64,000 bases of DNA from Charina bottae (taxonomy: Eukaryota > Chordata > Lepidosauria > Squamata > Charinaidae), in contig JALMGJ010000006.1 of NCBI GenBank assembly GCA_023362775.1, positions 52,629,501 through 52,693,500 on the forward strand, given 5' to 3'. The position numbers were made by a program, and so were the translations under genes. Of this stretch, positions 45,168-55,842 are shown in pieces (position 1 is the stretch's first letter; every line of letters starts with the position of its first letter). The notes beneath the pieces are model-generated. The model had not been told where the DNA came from, searched no databases, and was given only the letters and a program-made list of their open reading frames with translations.

Positions 45168-46008
45168 CTCTTGTACTGAACGAGCGGCTGGCTTGTCTTG
45201 ATGATTGGCCAATATTAAAAATAGCAAAGTGCATAACTGTGGATGCTGAAGAGCAGAGTGCAGTTCATTCCTAGCAATTTCTAAATCATCTTCAGAAGAA
45301 GCACTGTCTAATACAAATATTACTCCTTGAGATCCTTGATAGTAATGACTCCAGTACTTTCTGATATTGTCAGCCCCTCCAAGTTCTTTTACATTCAAGA
45401 TGGCATTCTGGACGGCACTGCTTTTATGCTAAAACCTGTGGTTGACACTATATTTTCTCTATTTTCACTGCAGAGCTGGGACAACAGGCTTGTCTTTCCA
45501 GAGCCACTGAGACCTGTGCAAACCAAATCATATTCTGGTTGTGGAGGTGGAGGTCCTTTGCAGCAAAGGGCTCGAAAACACAGATAATCCATGAACTGGG
45601 GTAACAACTAGAATTGGGCGTTAGGGGGTGACAAGGGCAGCCTGATTCACACCCAGGCTGCAAATGTCTGAAGACCAACCCAAAGCCCCTGTGCTGGTGA
45701 GTCCTGCCGTCTCACCACCTGCAGGATGGTGGGAATCGCAAATGCCCGGGTGCTGCTGAACTGTCGCAGGGAAGATTGCTGGGGAGCTGGGTGGTCTCGG
45801 GTGTCAGGCTCTGCCCCACTGGCTGGATGAGTGAGGGATCAGCAGGGTTGTTGCCTCGCGTTGCCTCTGCCTGCCAAAGCTCCTTGTGCTGCCACCAAGC
45901 ACCCTTCCGTAGCCAGATGGAAGGGGTGGCTGAGCAGCAGGACAGAGAGCAGGCACATGCTCGCCACCTGCTGTTCCTGTTCCTGAAACCTGGGTGCTGA
46001 AGCCCAGG
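45168..46008 (-). pseudogene. ARL15: ARL15 retrocopy fragment (5' UTR and N-terminal two-thirds)
   Basis: The minus strand encodes ARL15, an ARF-like small GTPase. From 45,590 it reads MDYLCFRALCCKGPPP, then the P-loop GSGKTSL, STTGFSIKAV, then (other frame) NVKELGGADNIRKYW (switch II region), GVIFVLDSASSEDDLE, and LANHQDKPAARSVQE (guanine-binding NHQD in the usual NKxD place). About 130 codons run without an intron, as expected of a cDNA copy. A one-base deletion near 45,408 shifts the frame between the two halves, and the protein is cut after SVQE at the PLE junction. The GC-rich 45,608-46,008 part is probably 5' UTR. The GTPase cannot be made from this copy. Confidence 0.85.
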
Positions 46009-46461
46009 ACAAGAGTCTACAGGAAGCTTGGCACTCAGACAAGTCAGCCATCAACAGGCACATAAAGGTAAACAACATTTACATACCATTCAAAAGAGAC
46101 AATAGAAAAGCTAATAGACCAGAACACCTCCTTGCCAGCAATCAATACCCAGATATGCAAAGATTAACACCAAGATTAGCACCAGAGGAACAATCAAACA
46201 GCACAATATACTACAATCAAGGAACTATTAACTCAGTCAATCAAGCAAGCAGCAAACAACAGCCCAATGAAGGAACTCCTAAGGGGAGAACAACACCTCC
46301 ACCAACACAAGCTGGACAAGCCATGGTATATAAACAGAGGGCAAGCCCCACTCCCTTTTCGCACTGAAGATGTTGCCTAGTCTTGCAATGAAACGTCTGC
46401 AAGAAAACAACAAGGTTCAGAGAGCACCAAGGACTCCACAGTTCAACTCCAAGCTACAAAT
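46009..46461 (+). repeat. PLE inverted arm
   Basis: Inverse copy of 44,752-45,174. Its inner end includes ACAAGAG (46,009-46,015), seven bases that belong to ARL15 (codons for the QE of SVQE) on the other arm. It ends near CCACAGTTCAACTCC and CTACAAAT, matching the outer end of the 10.6-kb PLE. Confidence 0.8.
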
Positions 46462-46707
46462 ATTATCTTTGATAAATTAAAATGTAGTTAACAGTTTAGA
46501 AATTTCCATTCTCAAATTTTACCAAATTTCTGGTTTAGTCAGCTCAACACATTCTGCTGCCCAGAACAGAGCAGCAGATAATGTCCATCCACCCAGACAA
46601 GGAGAGAAATATCAAAGGCCAGTTAATTTATTTTAGCATTTGACATGGAAAGTGCTGGAGTTCTAATTTATCCTCCCCCTCCCTCAGAGTTACCCATACA
46701 TTGTTTA

Positions 46708-47053
46708 GAGGTAGAGGTTCCCCCCGCACATTTGTGCAGTCATGTCCGACTCTAGGGGACGGTGCTCATCTCCGTTTGTTAGCCGAAGAGCCAGCATTGT
46801 CCGAAGATGCTTCTGCGGTCATGTGGCTGGCATGACGCATGCAGAACGCTGTTACCTACCCACCGAAGTGGTACCTATTCATCTACTTGCATTTGCATGC
46901 TTTTGAATTGCTAGGTTGGCAAGAGTGCAGAGAGCTCACTCACTAGTGCGGGAGCTCACTCCATCACGCGGGGCTAGGGATTCGAACCTCCGAACCTGCG
47001 ATCTTCTGATCGACAAGCCTGGTGTCTTACCCGCTGAGCCACCACGCCCCTTA
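46708..47053 (-). mobile_element. SINE family B, full length, reversed
   Basis: Begins GAGGTAGAGGTTCCCC, has AGTCATGTCCGACTCTAGG, GGATTCGAACC (reverse box B) and ends GAGCCACCACGCCCC. An internal duplication of GAGCTCACTC ACTAGTGCGG-like sequence lies near 46,930-46,965. Confidence 0.8.
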
Positions 47054-47727
47054 CACTTGTTTAGTGAACAATAAATGTGCTGCCCTTTTATGACACAAAT
47101 CAAAGCATCTTCACTTTGTCTAAGAGTAGATGCAACAATATTTAGCCAGTTAGTTATTTTTACTTATTGAAATATCTTAACTATCATCCTTTAATACATT
47201 TTCCCAGAACAATTTGCAATCACTTTAAAATGACAATAAAATGTTAAGTAAAAACACTGGTAATACTACAGAGCATATAAACCTCAAAAAGAGATAGGAT
47301 GAATATAATTAGATACAGAATTCTATTGCAGCAAGTTGCATATATAATAATATGTTATATATTAAAAATAATTATTTTAATGTTTGTCTAGACCTAGAAA
47401 GAAAACATGCCACTGGATGTCCCTTATAAAGGAGAGCATGTGAAAGTGGGAGCTCGTACTGAGAAGGCATCCTTCTGTACAGCTGCTTCCAAACCTCAAT
47501 AAGGAAGGAGAGCTGGTGCCTGGCCAAGTTCTAGGGTTTGGGCTGGAATTATCAGGAAGTGGTTTCCTTCAGATACTGGGGCCCCAAGCCACGAAGGATT
47601 TTTAGGTTAATACTAGCATCTTGAATGTGGGACCTGGGACCAACTGATGATAGTGCAGAACTGGCATAAAATGGCCATAAAGTTCCAGTCAACTCTCTTA
47701 CTCAAATAATGCTGTACTGATTCAAGT
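47054..47727. other. Unassigned DNA, probably old repeat near its end
   Basis: 47,470-47,720 has the look of an old interspersed repeat (GGGGCCCCAAGCCACGAAGG, AAGTTCCAGTCAACTCTC) but I cannot place its ends. Confidence 0.35.
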
Positions 47728-47735
47728 CTCCAGAG

Positions 47736-47870
47736 CAGTGTTTTTCAGCCTTGGCAACTTTAAGACGGGTGGACTTCAACTCCCAGAATTCTCCAGCCAG
47801 CATGGATAGGTGGGGAATTCTAGGAGTTGAAGTCCACCCATCTTAAAGTTGCCAAGGCTGAAAAACACTG
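47736..47870. mobile_element. Foldback hAT MITE, 135 bp
   Basis: Perfect 8-bp duplications CTCCAGAG (47,728-47,735 and 47,871-47,878) flank an almost complete palindrome. CAGTGTTTTTCAGCCTTGGC reappears inverted at the right end. The arms cover nearly the whole element around a short centre (CAGCATGGATAGG). Confidence 0.9.
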
Positions 47871-47878
47871 CTCCAGAG

Positions 47879-49232
47879 CATCTTTAAAAATATACCCACA
47901 TTACCTACAATCCATTGTAGTAATCTAGATGGAGATTATTGGCCATGGATTAATGAAGCTTTGTTTGATTATTTACAAGGAATATGTTAAGTCATACATC
48001 AAAAGCGAAGTATCTCTCTATGGACTATGGAATAAAGAATGGGGAATGTGATTTACTTGTGTCCATTTCAACTTATTTCACAACAAATTGGGATTCTTTG
48101 GGGAAAAGAGAACCAATACTTTTGGCTGGGCCTGTAAGTAAAGAATGCACAGCTATTTATAAATAGTTTTAAGATGAAATTTGTTATCACGTTACTTTGT
48201 GTCTATATTCTAAATTGTATCTATCTCTTTAAAGGAAGATCCTTTACTGATGGATTTTTGTGCTTCCAATCCACAGAGAACAAAGGATTACAATTGCATT
48301 CTTATGTTACTCTCTTTGTTCAGGGCAACACTACACTTTTCAGAATAGTAAGTTTTCAGAAGTATTTAAAATAAGCACTAATTAAATTAAAAAACTGATT
48401 TCTTCCTTGGGATTTTAAAGACCACTTTGAATTAATTTATTTTATATTTTTATAGCCTGTCCCAAACCTAACAGACTTTAAGGGCAAAAACCTTTCAGGA
48501 TTTTTAGAACATCATGACAATATTTACCATTCATGATTACACAGGCATAGTTCATGAATATTACATTAATAAATGAACATTGCATAGACTTCAAATGCAA
48601 GACTATGAATAAGCCATAATGTTGAGACTATATTAGATTGAATTTCATAAAGTATTTCAACTATTTCCACACAACCTTGAGAGGTCTTTTCAAAACAGTA
48701 GTTATGAAAACATTTATCCAGGATGAACAAAGCTTCTTGAATAATGTACATACCTATAGTTGATATTTTAGTTCTTTTGAATTAACTTTTTAAAAATAAC
48801 CAAGATAAAATATTTTCAAAATGTTATTTATGCTTTACTCTGAATAATTCTTAAGATATCCCACAGCAGTTCTAAAACAAATGCAGTTGTCAGATCAAAC
48901 ATATTTTTTAAGTTGGGTGCAATATGAACCCACATTATCCTGTTTCTCAGAAAGTGTATTCTTAGCTAACGTCTAGCCTTTTAAGCAGTGTTTCCTTCAG
49001 CTGATTCCAGGGATATCAAAGCATTAACCTGTAAACAATCCCAGATTTGCTTTTACAAATGTCCTGTAGTTGGCTCCTTACTGTACAAAACTTGATAAGA
49101 ACAAGCTGTTTGATTCTTGAACTGAAAACAGTAATGTTGAGAATTGTTTCTTGTAATGCTAAGCAAACTTTGTGGGATTAAGACTAAGTTATTTGTGATA
49201 CACTTATCCTATTGAATTCATTGAGTTTTGAT
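47879..49232. other. Unassigned AT-rich DNA
   Basis: No gene or repeat ends recognised. Confidence 0.4.
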
Positions 49233-49338
49233 GAGAAGCCTGTGACCCTCCAGATGTTGCTGACTATAAGTCCATTATATCTGGCTAGGGCTTCTTGGAG
49301 TTGTAATTCAGCAACATTATAAGGGCCATGTTTCTCTA
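49233..49338. mobile_element. Old palindromic MITE
   Basis: GAGAAGCCTGTGACCCTCC and CAGATGTTGCTGA are mirrored by AGTTGTAATTCAGCAACAT and GGGCCATGTTTCTC at the other end, with several mismatches. The pattern (gene-poor foldback with CTCCAGATGTTG) is common in reptile genomes. A right-half relative lies at about 63,195-63,300. Confidence 0.5.
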
Positions 49339-49789
49339 CCAAGTCTACAGTTAACATGACTGAATCTCAGCCAAACCCACTGGGATTATATAATAAAAAT
49401 GGAAGCATGTGCATTTGAGAAATAGTCATCTATACCTTTTAATGATTCTTTGGCTATAGGAGCAGTAATTAAATCCCATTTATGATAATTACACTGATCA
49501 ATTGATGAATTACTTTTCATTTGATTTCAGGAGAACTAAGTAAGTTAATTTGCTATTTTTTTCCCTCTAAGGTAAAACTAGAGCAGTTCTGTCAATGGTT
49601 ACTCCCTTCTAGTAGAACTAAAAACATGAAATATATTCCCAGGATCATGCCCTATGCAGAGGATTAGACTCTATGTTATCAATTTGCTTTTCCTCCTTAT
49701 CATGAATGCTCAGTAACAGAGCGTCTCAGTAACAGAGGACCTAAGATACAGACCATCCTTGAGTGAGAAATAATGAGACAAAAGCAGAT

Positions 49790-50884
49790 AAAATAGAGAG
49801 AAATGTTTATTTATAAATTAAATGTATTATATATCTGTGTTCAGCAAATATATTAAAAGGTAACTTCAGTGAATATCTTAAACCTAATATATTAAAAACA
49901 AAAAAAACAGTTCTGATGACAACTTCCAAATATGCTAAAATAATCATTTTCTTTTTCTTTCAATATCTTTATAAACTCCTATGTAATATAGACTGAAACA
50001 TGTGCATTTAGTAGTTATTCTCAGTCACACAGTACAAAATATCCAGTACACACCAACAGACTCCTCAGTTATATATTGTGCTCAATAATGTCCAAGTTAC
50101 AGCAAAGCCATAAACAAAGTGATATTTTGGGCTTTGCAGCACTGTATCAGTCACACATTCTTTCCAGATATTATTAGTGAAAAACAACATATACCCATGG
50201 TTTCCCTTTATTAATGATGTTACACTCTGATAGCATACCTATAGGTAGCCATACTGATTCAGTTCACTGCATTTCATATCCTGCAAATATAAATCAACTT
50301 ATGAACAGCTTACATTATTGCTTATTAGAGTCTGAGTGATACATTTCTTTAATAGAAGACAGAAATATGTTGAAACTTTAACTGCAAGTTATCTGAAAGA
50401 TTAATGCCCCATATTTTCACTGATGTTACAAATCAGAGATTTCATTTCAGAAAATACGATTGGAGAAAACTGACTTCTGTTCTAATAAAAGTACAGGAAC
50501 AGTCTCTTGGCAAATGGCAGAAGGATTCACTGCACAAATGATAAAGTAATTGCATACATGAGAATGACGCTACAAGTAATTATTTCTTATGTATATTGTT
50601 GCATTCCTAAGTCCTGAATCAGTCTATTATTCAATTTTTTGCTATTAAGATGTATGAGGCTAACAGATATCAAATTTAACCTATTTTATGTACAGGTGAT
50701 CTGTTTGATACAGATAATGAATTATGGAAAAAATTATCTTAAATAGTACTATAATGTTGTACTTTATAAAATGCTGTTATTCTCAAGCGTAAATATGAGA
50801 GTTAATTTTCACAGCAATCACACCAATCCTCTTATAACATGAAGTAGAAATTTCAACAAAAAGTAGGTATTTCCTTGCAGGAGG

Positions 50885-50929
<45 letters not shown>

Positions 50930-52502
50930 TAAAATCTGAGACAAATCTAAATTATATGTTTATCACAGCTGAAGGACAAAATGTAGTCTCCTTCCCAGTC
51001 CAAGTACCGAGATTGACTGGACTGACCTCTTAAATTTTTTATCAACAATGAGGATAGAGTCATGTTCACCACCACACTTTGGGAGACCCAGGACAGGTTC
51101 CATGGCAAGCCCAACTCTTTTCCAAAGGAAGGAAACAGCAAAGAGATCACAAGGATCAGCTGGAAATGGCCACACTTCACCCTCAGCATTTCCTCTCTGA
51201 GGCAATCCCCTCACTCTCTCCAATAGTACGGATGTCCAAGTTACAGCACACTTACACTTCATGACAGCCCATTATCTCCCACTGGGTATGACTGCTCTTT
51301 GTTACACTTCTTATTGTTTATGAAACAATATAGTCCCTTTATTCTTATGCAATTGGACATGATACTGAGGACAGTGGATCTTCATGCAGAAGTTGAAAAG
51401 GAGTAAGAGAGTAGAGCCTAAGTGATTATCTTCCAAGTAGTAATAAAAAGATAATGTAGGCACAGTTTTTGATGCTTAAAATAGGACGTGTATTATTATT
51501 ATTCCACATACTGCCAGCTTAAACATTGTAAGGAGAATAGCATGAAGGTCTGTACCTTTTGATCAGGTATCAACTTTCCCAGGACAAAATTCAGAAGTGC
51601 AGCACTAATCAGCAAGGCTATACTGATTAATATGCTTGCATAAGATCCAACAAAATAATAAAAAATTAAAAAATCCCCCTCACCTTTGTAGATTAGTCTG
51701 TGAGTCCTCTTTGACTTTTTGAGGATGAAAATATAATGAGTGTTTTTAAAATCCTCATTACAAGCATGAGGAAACAACTGATATACAATTACTAGTCTTC
51801 ATCCACAGCTTTTAAAAGTATACTGTAACTGCTGGGGCCTCTTAAGCTGTTCCAAAGGAAAGCCACATGCTATATAAAGGAGAAGGTCTATTATCTATTC
51901 TAGGCAGCCCCAATACAAGTGTGACCTTATTATTATTATTATTTTAAATAGTATTTATCCAACTGAAGGCAGGGATATATGGTTGCCATTTATGTAGAAG
52001 TATATTTTTGCAGAAATCCAAGACAAAATATAGGGTGAATATAATCAATTACATAGCCTCCTTTATGGAATGGTACAATAATTACAGAGAGTTAGTTGAT
52101 GATATGTGCTTTGTAAATCAGAACAAAATTACCTAAGTACTATTAGAAAGCTGTTTTCCTACCACAGTTCTGTACTGACTGAAAAGAACTATATTTTTTG
52201 CTCAGAAATATGAAGGAATATAATGCAGACCTATTATAAGTAAAATGTAAGAAATCAACATCCATAGTGCCAAAAACACCTTGTTACTGGATTGCCTCAA
52301 AGCATAGAAGTTGTCAAATAGTTAAGTGTGGTTATATAAGAAAATACATTGGCATACATGTCTCATTTTGATCAGAAAAAAACCATATACTGCAGAATAT
52401 CTTTGCATGTTTTAAAAAATAGTACGTAAGATAAAAAGCCATTTAGAAACATTTTTTCCATGTCATCTGGGAAAAGAACATTAAAGAGCAACCAGATTCC
52501 CA
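49790..52502 (-). other. MSRB3: Probable 3' UTR of MSRB3
   Basis: Downstream of the MSRB3 stop (minus strand) the sequence is free of recognised mobile elements for 2.7 kb, unlike most of the window. It has AATAAA signals on the minus strand at 49,806-49,811 and others near 50,205 and 51,337. A long 3' UTR is usual for MSRB3. The end chosen here is the farthest of these signals, and the real end could be nearer the stop. A CT/CA microsatellite lies at 50,886-50,930. Confidence 0.4.
50886..50930 (+). repeat. Compound microsatellite (CT)n(CA)n
   Basis: About 11 CT repeats directly followed by about 11 CA repeats. Confidence 0.95.
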
Positions 52503-52664
52503 CTACAGCTCTGTCTTATCTCGTGCAGATGTAGAACTAGTATTGCCTTCTCCAGCATGATTCTTGTCCACAGGCTCAAAAACTAATGAAGCTGAATTTA
52601 TGCAATATCGTTTTCCAGTTGGACGTGGCCCATCATCAAAAATATGGCCAAGATGAGCACCACA
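52503..52664 (-). CDS. MSRB3: MSRB3 last coding exon
   Basis: Methionine-R-sulfoxide reductase B3 reduces oxidised methionine in proteins. The exon follows a good acceptor (TTCTTTTCTTTCAG, minus strand, AG at 52,666-52,665) and begins [20 protein letters not shown], then [11 protein letters not shown]. The Cys after RY is the catalytic residue of MsrB enzymes. The first Cys pairs with the Cys of the previous exon to complete the second CxxC zinc site. The protein ends in KTEL, which resembles an ER-retention signal; mammalian MSRB3A ends KAEL. Stop at 52,503-52,505. Exon phase fits the 55.7-kb exon exactly (codon Gln, then TGT). 54 codon triplets including the stop; no defects seen. Confidence 0.93.
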   Translation of the reverse strand, partial: CGAHLGHIFDDGPRPTGKRYCINSASLVFEPVDKNHAGEGNTSSTSARDKTEL

Positions 52665-53635
52665 CTGAAAGAAAAGAACATAACTTGCATTCATTTTTAA
52701 AAGTTGAAAACATAGGGGGAAAACTTAAGGAACATATATTGCTGTTTGAAAGTTACACACATGGGCTTTATTTTTAAACTTGTTAAAGTGGATTAAATTT
52801 GATCTGGAGATTTAAGTGTTGTTCTTCAGTCACTGTTCCTTTTTATTTAGTCCTTTGAGAAACTTACTCTAAACAAATGTGCTTCTAATACATACATTTT
52901 GATTGCAATTTGTACAAAGTGAATACACTTATTTATATATGGGGCCCTATAGGGCCTTATCTATAAGGATACATATGAAAGAGGGAAGTGAAAGGAGCAA
53001 GGTTGGCTTAAGCTTGCCACATTTGTTTTTTTCTGTCCTCTGCAAATGAAATAAATTCTGAAAGAGAGAAGAGGACATTTGACTAAGCAAACACTACAAC
53101 ACTGTAACACTGTAACTCAATATTCGAAGGTGTTTCCTGTAGGTGACTTATTAACTCTATGAACAGGTGCTACAAAAATTAAGGTATAGCTACTAGAACA
53201 AAAAATGTAGGATTATTCTGTAGAGTTCTGTCAGGATTTGGGAGAGCATTCCTGCAGAAGATCCTTGAGTGCTCAAAAGCTTTAGTAGAATTTTTCTACA
53301 GAGAAAATGATAAATAATGTGTCCTTTGGAGACAAAATGATTAATCGTAAGAAAAGTATCACCTTGCCAGTACACTAAAGAACTGTATTATACACAAAGA
53401 AAGGTAGCTTTGAGACAAGTTAATATGTTTTGTTCAGATAATTAAGCCTTTATAGCTTCTAGCTGGGAACAGCCACTCCAGAGACAGACGCACATAGTTT
53501 AGGAAATTTACCTTATATCAAGACAACATTTTCACTTTAGCTATACAGGACTTCTACTTGTTCCTGGAAATTAACATAATGTCATGCAAAACCTGTCTTG
53601 TTCTCTATGCTTTTAATTAATGAGATCCTTTAATG

Positions 53636-53842
53636 CAGAGCTTTCCAAACTGTGTGTTGGGAAACGTTAGTGTGTCGGCTGCAGTGTCTGGGTGTGTCGC
53701 AGCTGCTGCTGCCTCCAAACCTGCCCTGCCAGGATTCCACGCAGGTCCTAGTGCCTGACTTGTGCCCTGCTGTAAGAGTGTGTCGCAAAATGATGCATGT
53801 CTAAAAAGTGTGTCACCAACATGAAAAGTTTGGAAAGCTCTG
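53636..53842 (+). mobile_element. hAT MITE, copy 3 (short form)
   Basis: 207 bp between perfect 8-bp duplications CTTTAATG (53,628-53,635 and 53,843-53,850). Ends CAGAGCTTTCCAAAC and GTTTGGAAAGCTCTG are near-perfect inverted repeats. TGTGTCG motifs as in the other copies, but the centre lacks the CCGGAAG array. Lies in the last MSRB3 intron. Confidence 0.9.
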
Positions 53843-53985
53843 CTTTAATGATTCTAGTTGTTGTTTTTATCTACTGACCTGCTACTTTTTTTCTATGATT
53901 TATTCTCCTTTTAAATAGCCTATTATAATAATGTACTATTTGCTACCATTGTGAGCTACCTTGTGATTGCTTCAGAATGAAAAGC

Positions 53986-54065
53986 AGAAAAACAAATCCG
54001 AGAAACAGGACTATGTGAAAGTGGTTAAACAAACACACAAGAAATTTAACTGAAAGTCGTAAGTA
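53986..54065 (+). repeat. Unassigned repeat, inverted partner of 55,085-55,165
   Basis: Shares AAATTTAACTGAAAGTCGTA and AACAAATCC..GAAACAGGA with the reverse complement of 55,085-55,165. Preceding text GTGAGCTACCTTGTGATTGC looks like a LINE 3' UTR, so it may be two LINE tails. Confidence 0.55.
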
Positions 54066-54329
54066 GAAAAAAAAGACAAATACAATGATGCTTTCACATC
54101 AGAGCACCCCACATAGACCTTTGCCTACAGAATACAGTTCTACTGGCACTGCAACAATTTTAAGATTTGCCAGCAGGAAAGCTCTGGAAAGACTAAGTGA
54201 AAATGACTGCATAATATGTAAGACCATGTTAGAAGGATTAAGAAATTCATGCGCACACACATCCCTTCCAGTAATTAAGGAAGGAAGAATTCATGCCAGG
54301 AAAGGACAAATCAAGAAGTAAGATAAGAA

Positions 54330-54885
54330 AAGATGTCTCCATCTAAATTAAACTAACCCATAGGGCAAACTTAATCAAACCTTCCGATATTCCAACCACA
54401 CCCAGGGACAAAGAAAACAAAACCCATACATTAAACATAAGAAAAGGAGAGAAGGCTTTCCCAGAAACTGACAAAACAAACTCAACAGGAGAACCCAGAG
54501 GCACCGGCAGTACGAAAGTAACAAAACTATAGAGGGCGCCAAAACTAGGAACAACTTCCCTTTTCTTATAGTGAAAGCTTTCTAAGAATTCCTAGAGAAA
54601 GCTTTCCCAAGAACCAATTAAGAGTTATTAAAACAAAATAAATGTCACTTCCTTATGATTGTTTTCAATAAATCCTGTACTTGTCTAAACAAAAGACTAC
54701 TGTAACTATAAGAAGGGCTGGTTGGAGTGTGTTCATGTGGCCACCTTCCAACCAGCATATCCTGTACCTCTGTACTCTGCATGTGCTCTTGGGAATAAAC
54801 CAACAAACCTCTGTTCCAGCATCTGCCTGCGTCTATTCATTCCCGGCTTGGGACGAACCTGGCTAAGATTTCTTCCATCAACCAC
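54330..54885 (+). mobile_element. LTR-like segment
   Basis: TATAAGAAGG (about 54,707) resembles a TATA box. About 90 bases further, GGAATAAACC (about 54,792) is a polyadenylation signal, followed by a GC-richer part CCCGGCTTGGGACG. The order U3-R-U5 is suggested. No TG/CA ends with a target duplication could be fixed and no retroviral genes are near, so this may be a decayed solo LTR of an endogenous retroelement. Confidence 0.4.
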
Positions 54886-55084
54886 TTCCTAGCTTGCTCA
54901 AGTGATTATCTTAATCCCAATTTTACAGTAATCTTAGCAAACACTGATCTAGAAAACCTTGAACAAAACCAAGATCAAACTTAAATTTCAAATAAAACCA
55001 GTTCAACTGCAATGAAAAAACCTGAATATAAGTTAGAATTTTCATTCACCATTGCATTTGCCTTCCACTTCTAAAAGCTTCTAC

Positions 55085-55165
55085 TTACGACTTTCAGTCA
55101 AATTTCTTTTGTGTCCATTTATAATTAACCACATCTTCCTGTTTCTGGGATTTGTTATTCTGCTC
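55085..55165 (-). repeat. Unassigned repeat, inverted partner of 53,986-54,065
   Basis: Minus-strand reading matches the 53,986 copy over about 80 bases, with small gaps near AGGACTATGTG / AGGAAGATGTG. Confidence 0.55.
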
Positions 55166-55744
55166 AATAACCTTTTCTCCCTGATAAGTTTGGACTGAGC
55201 CATTAATGCTATGGAAGACAGATGATAATAACAGTCAAAAGGAATTAGAATGAGACACATAATGGAAAACAGTATTTAACATGATCACTCAAGTATTTTG
55301 GCAGAAGGGACTTGGAGATAAGTGGTATGATACATGGGAATAACTCCTGGATTTCTGTCAGTACCGCTCCTCAACTATTCATAATGATGGAAGTAACACC
55401 CATCCATCTACGTTTTGCATTTAGATTTAAGAGAGCAGAGGTCAGAGGGGAACCTCAAAAGGATGTTTGCCTGAAGGACAATTTCTAAACCCTCTGATTT
55501 GGGTCACTTATGTACACACTGTTAAATAAAGTTTAACCTAGATAACAACACAGATTCTCATTAGGACTTAGACTTTAACTTTTTATACCTACCAGCTGTC
55601 ATGCCTGTGACCCATCAGACAACTGTTAATTTTGGGTAACTCTGAGTTTGCAAGTCCTTCTATGTGAATGGATGAACTAGAGCGACTACAAAAATTTATG
55701 TTAATGTTTTAACATTAGAATGGCTTTTTTGTTTTTAAACTGAC

Positions 55745-55842
55745 CTGACTGCAGCTTGTCTCAACCCTGTGCATCCCAAATGAGTAGTCATCAGTAAATG
55801 TAATTGTGTCAGAGGTGATTACATCATAGAATGAAGGCCAAC
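55745..55842 (-). CDS. MSRB3: MSRB3 penultimate coding exon
   Basis: A 98-bp exon bounded by TATTTTTCAG (acceptor, AG at 55,844-55,843) and CAG followed by GTCAGT (donor at 55,744). It encodes, after the last two bases of a split Gly codon, the conserved MsrB motif WPSFYDVITSDTITFTDD, then YSFGMHRVETSCSQ. The final CSQ joins the next exon's Cys to form a CxxC zinc-binding pair. Comparable human residues are nearly identical. The exon with the first CxxC and the N-terminal targeting sequence would lie at higher coordinates and was not found to 64,000. Confidence 0.93.

Larger units (their letters stand above)
44752..46461 (-). mobile_element. Chimeric Penelope-like insertion carrying an ARL15 cDNA piece
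   Basis: Read on the minus strand: an inverted PLE arm (46,461-46,009), an ARL15 mRNA fragment in sense (about 46,008-45,168), then the sense PLE 3' end (about 45,167-44,752). The two PLE arms share more than 400 bp as an inverted repeat, including variants absent from the 10.6-kb PLE (TCTACAGGAAGC in place of ATTCCTGGAAGC). Both arms carry the CTGAAGA ... GAAAC signature, except that the left arm has lost one base beside GAAA. No clear target duplication was found. Confidence 0.8.
52665..55744 (-). other. MSRB3: MSRB3 last intron
   Basis: GT at 55,744-55,743 and AG at 52,666-52,665 (minus strand) bound a 3,080-bp intron. It contains a hAT MITE (53,636-53,842), an inverted pair of repeats (53,986 and 55,085) and an LTR-like segment between them. 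Confidence 0.85.

Noticed and set aside
45078..45607. A functional ARL15 gene or exon
   Set aside because: No introns, a one-base deletion in the frame, truncation after SVQE and enclosure between PLE arms show a retrocopy fragment.
52586..52777. Plus-strand frame across the MSRB3 exon
   Set aside because: Shadow of the minus-strand exon. The minus strand has splice sites in phase and the conserved MsrB residues.
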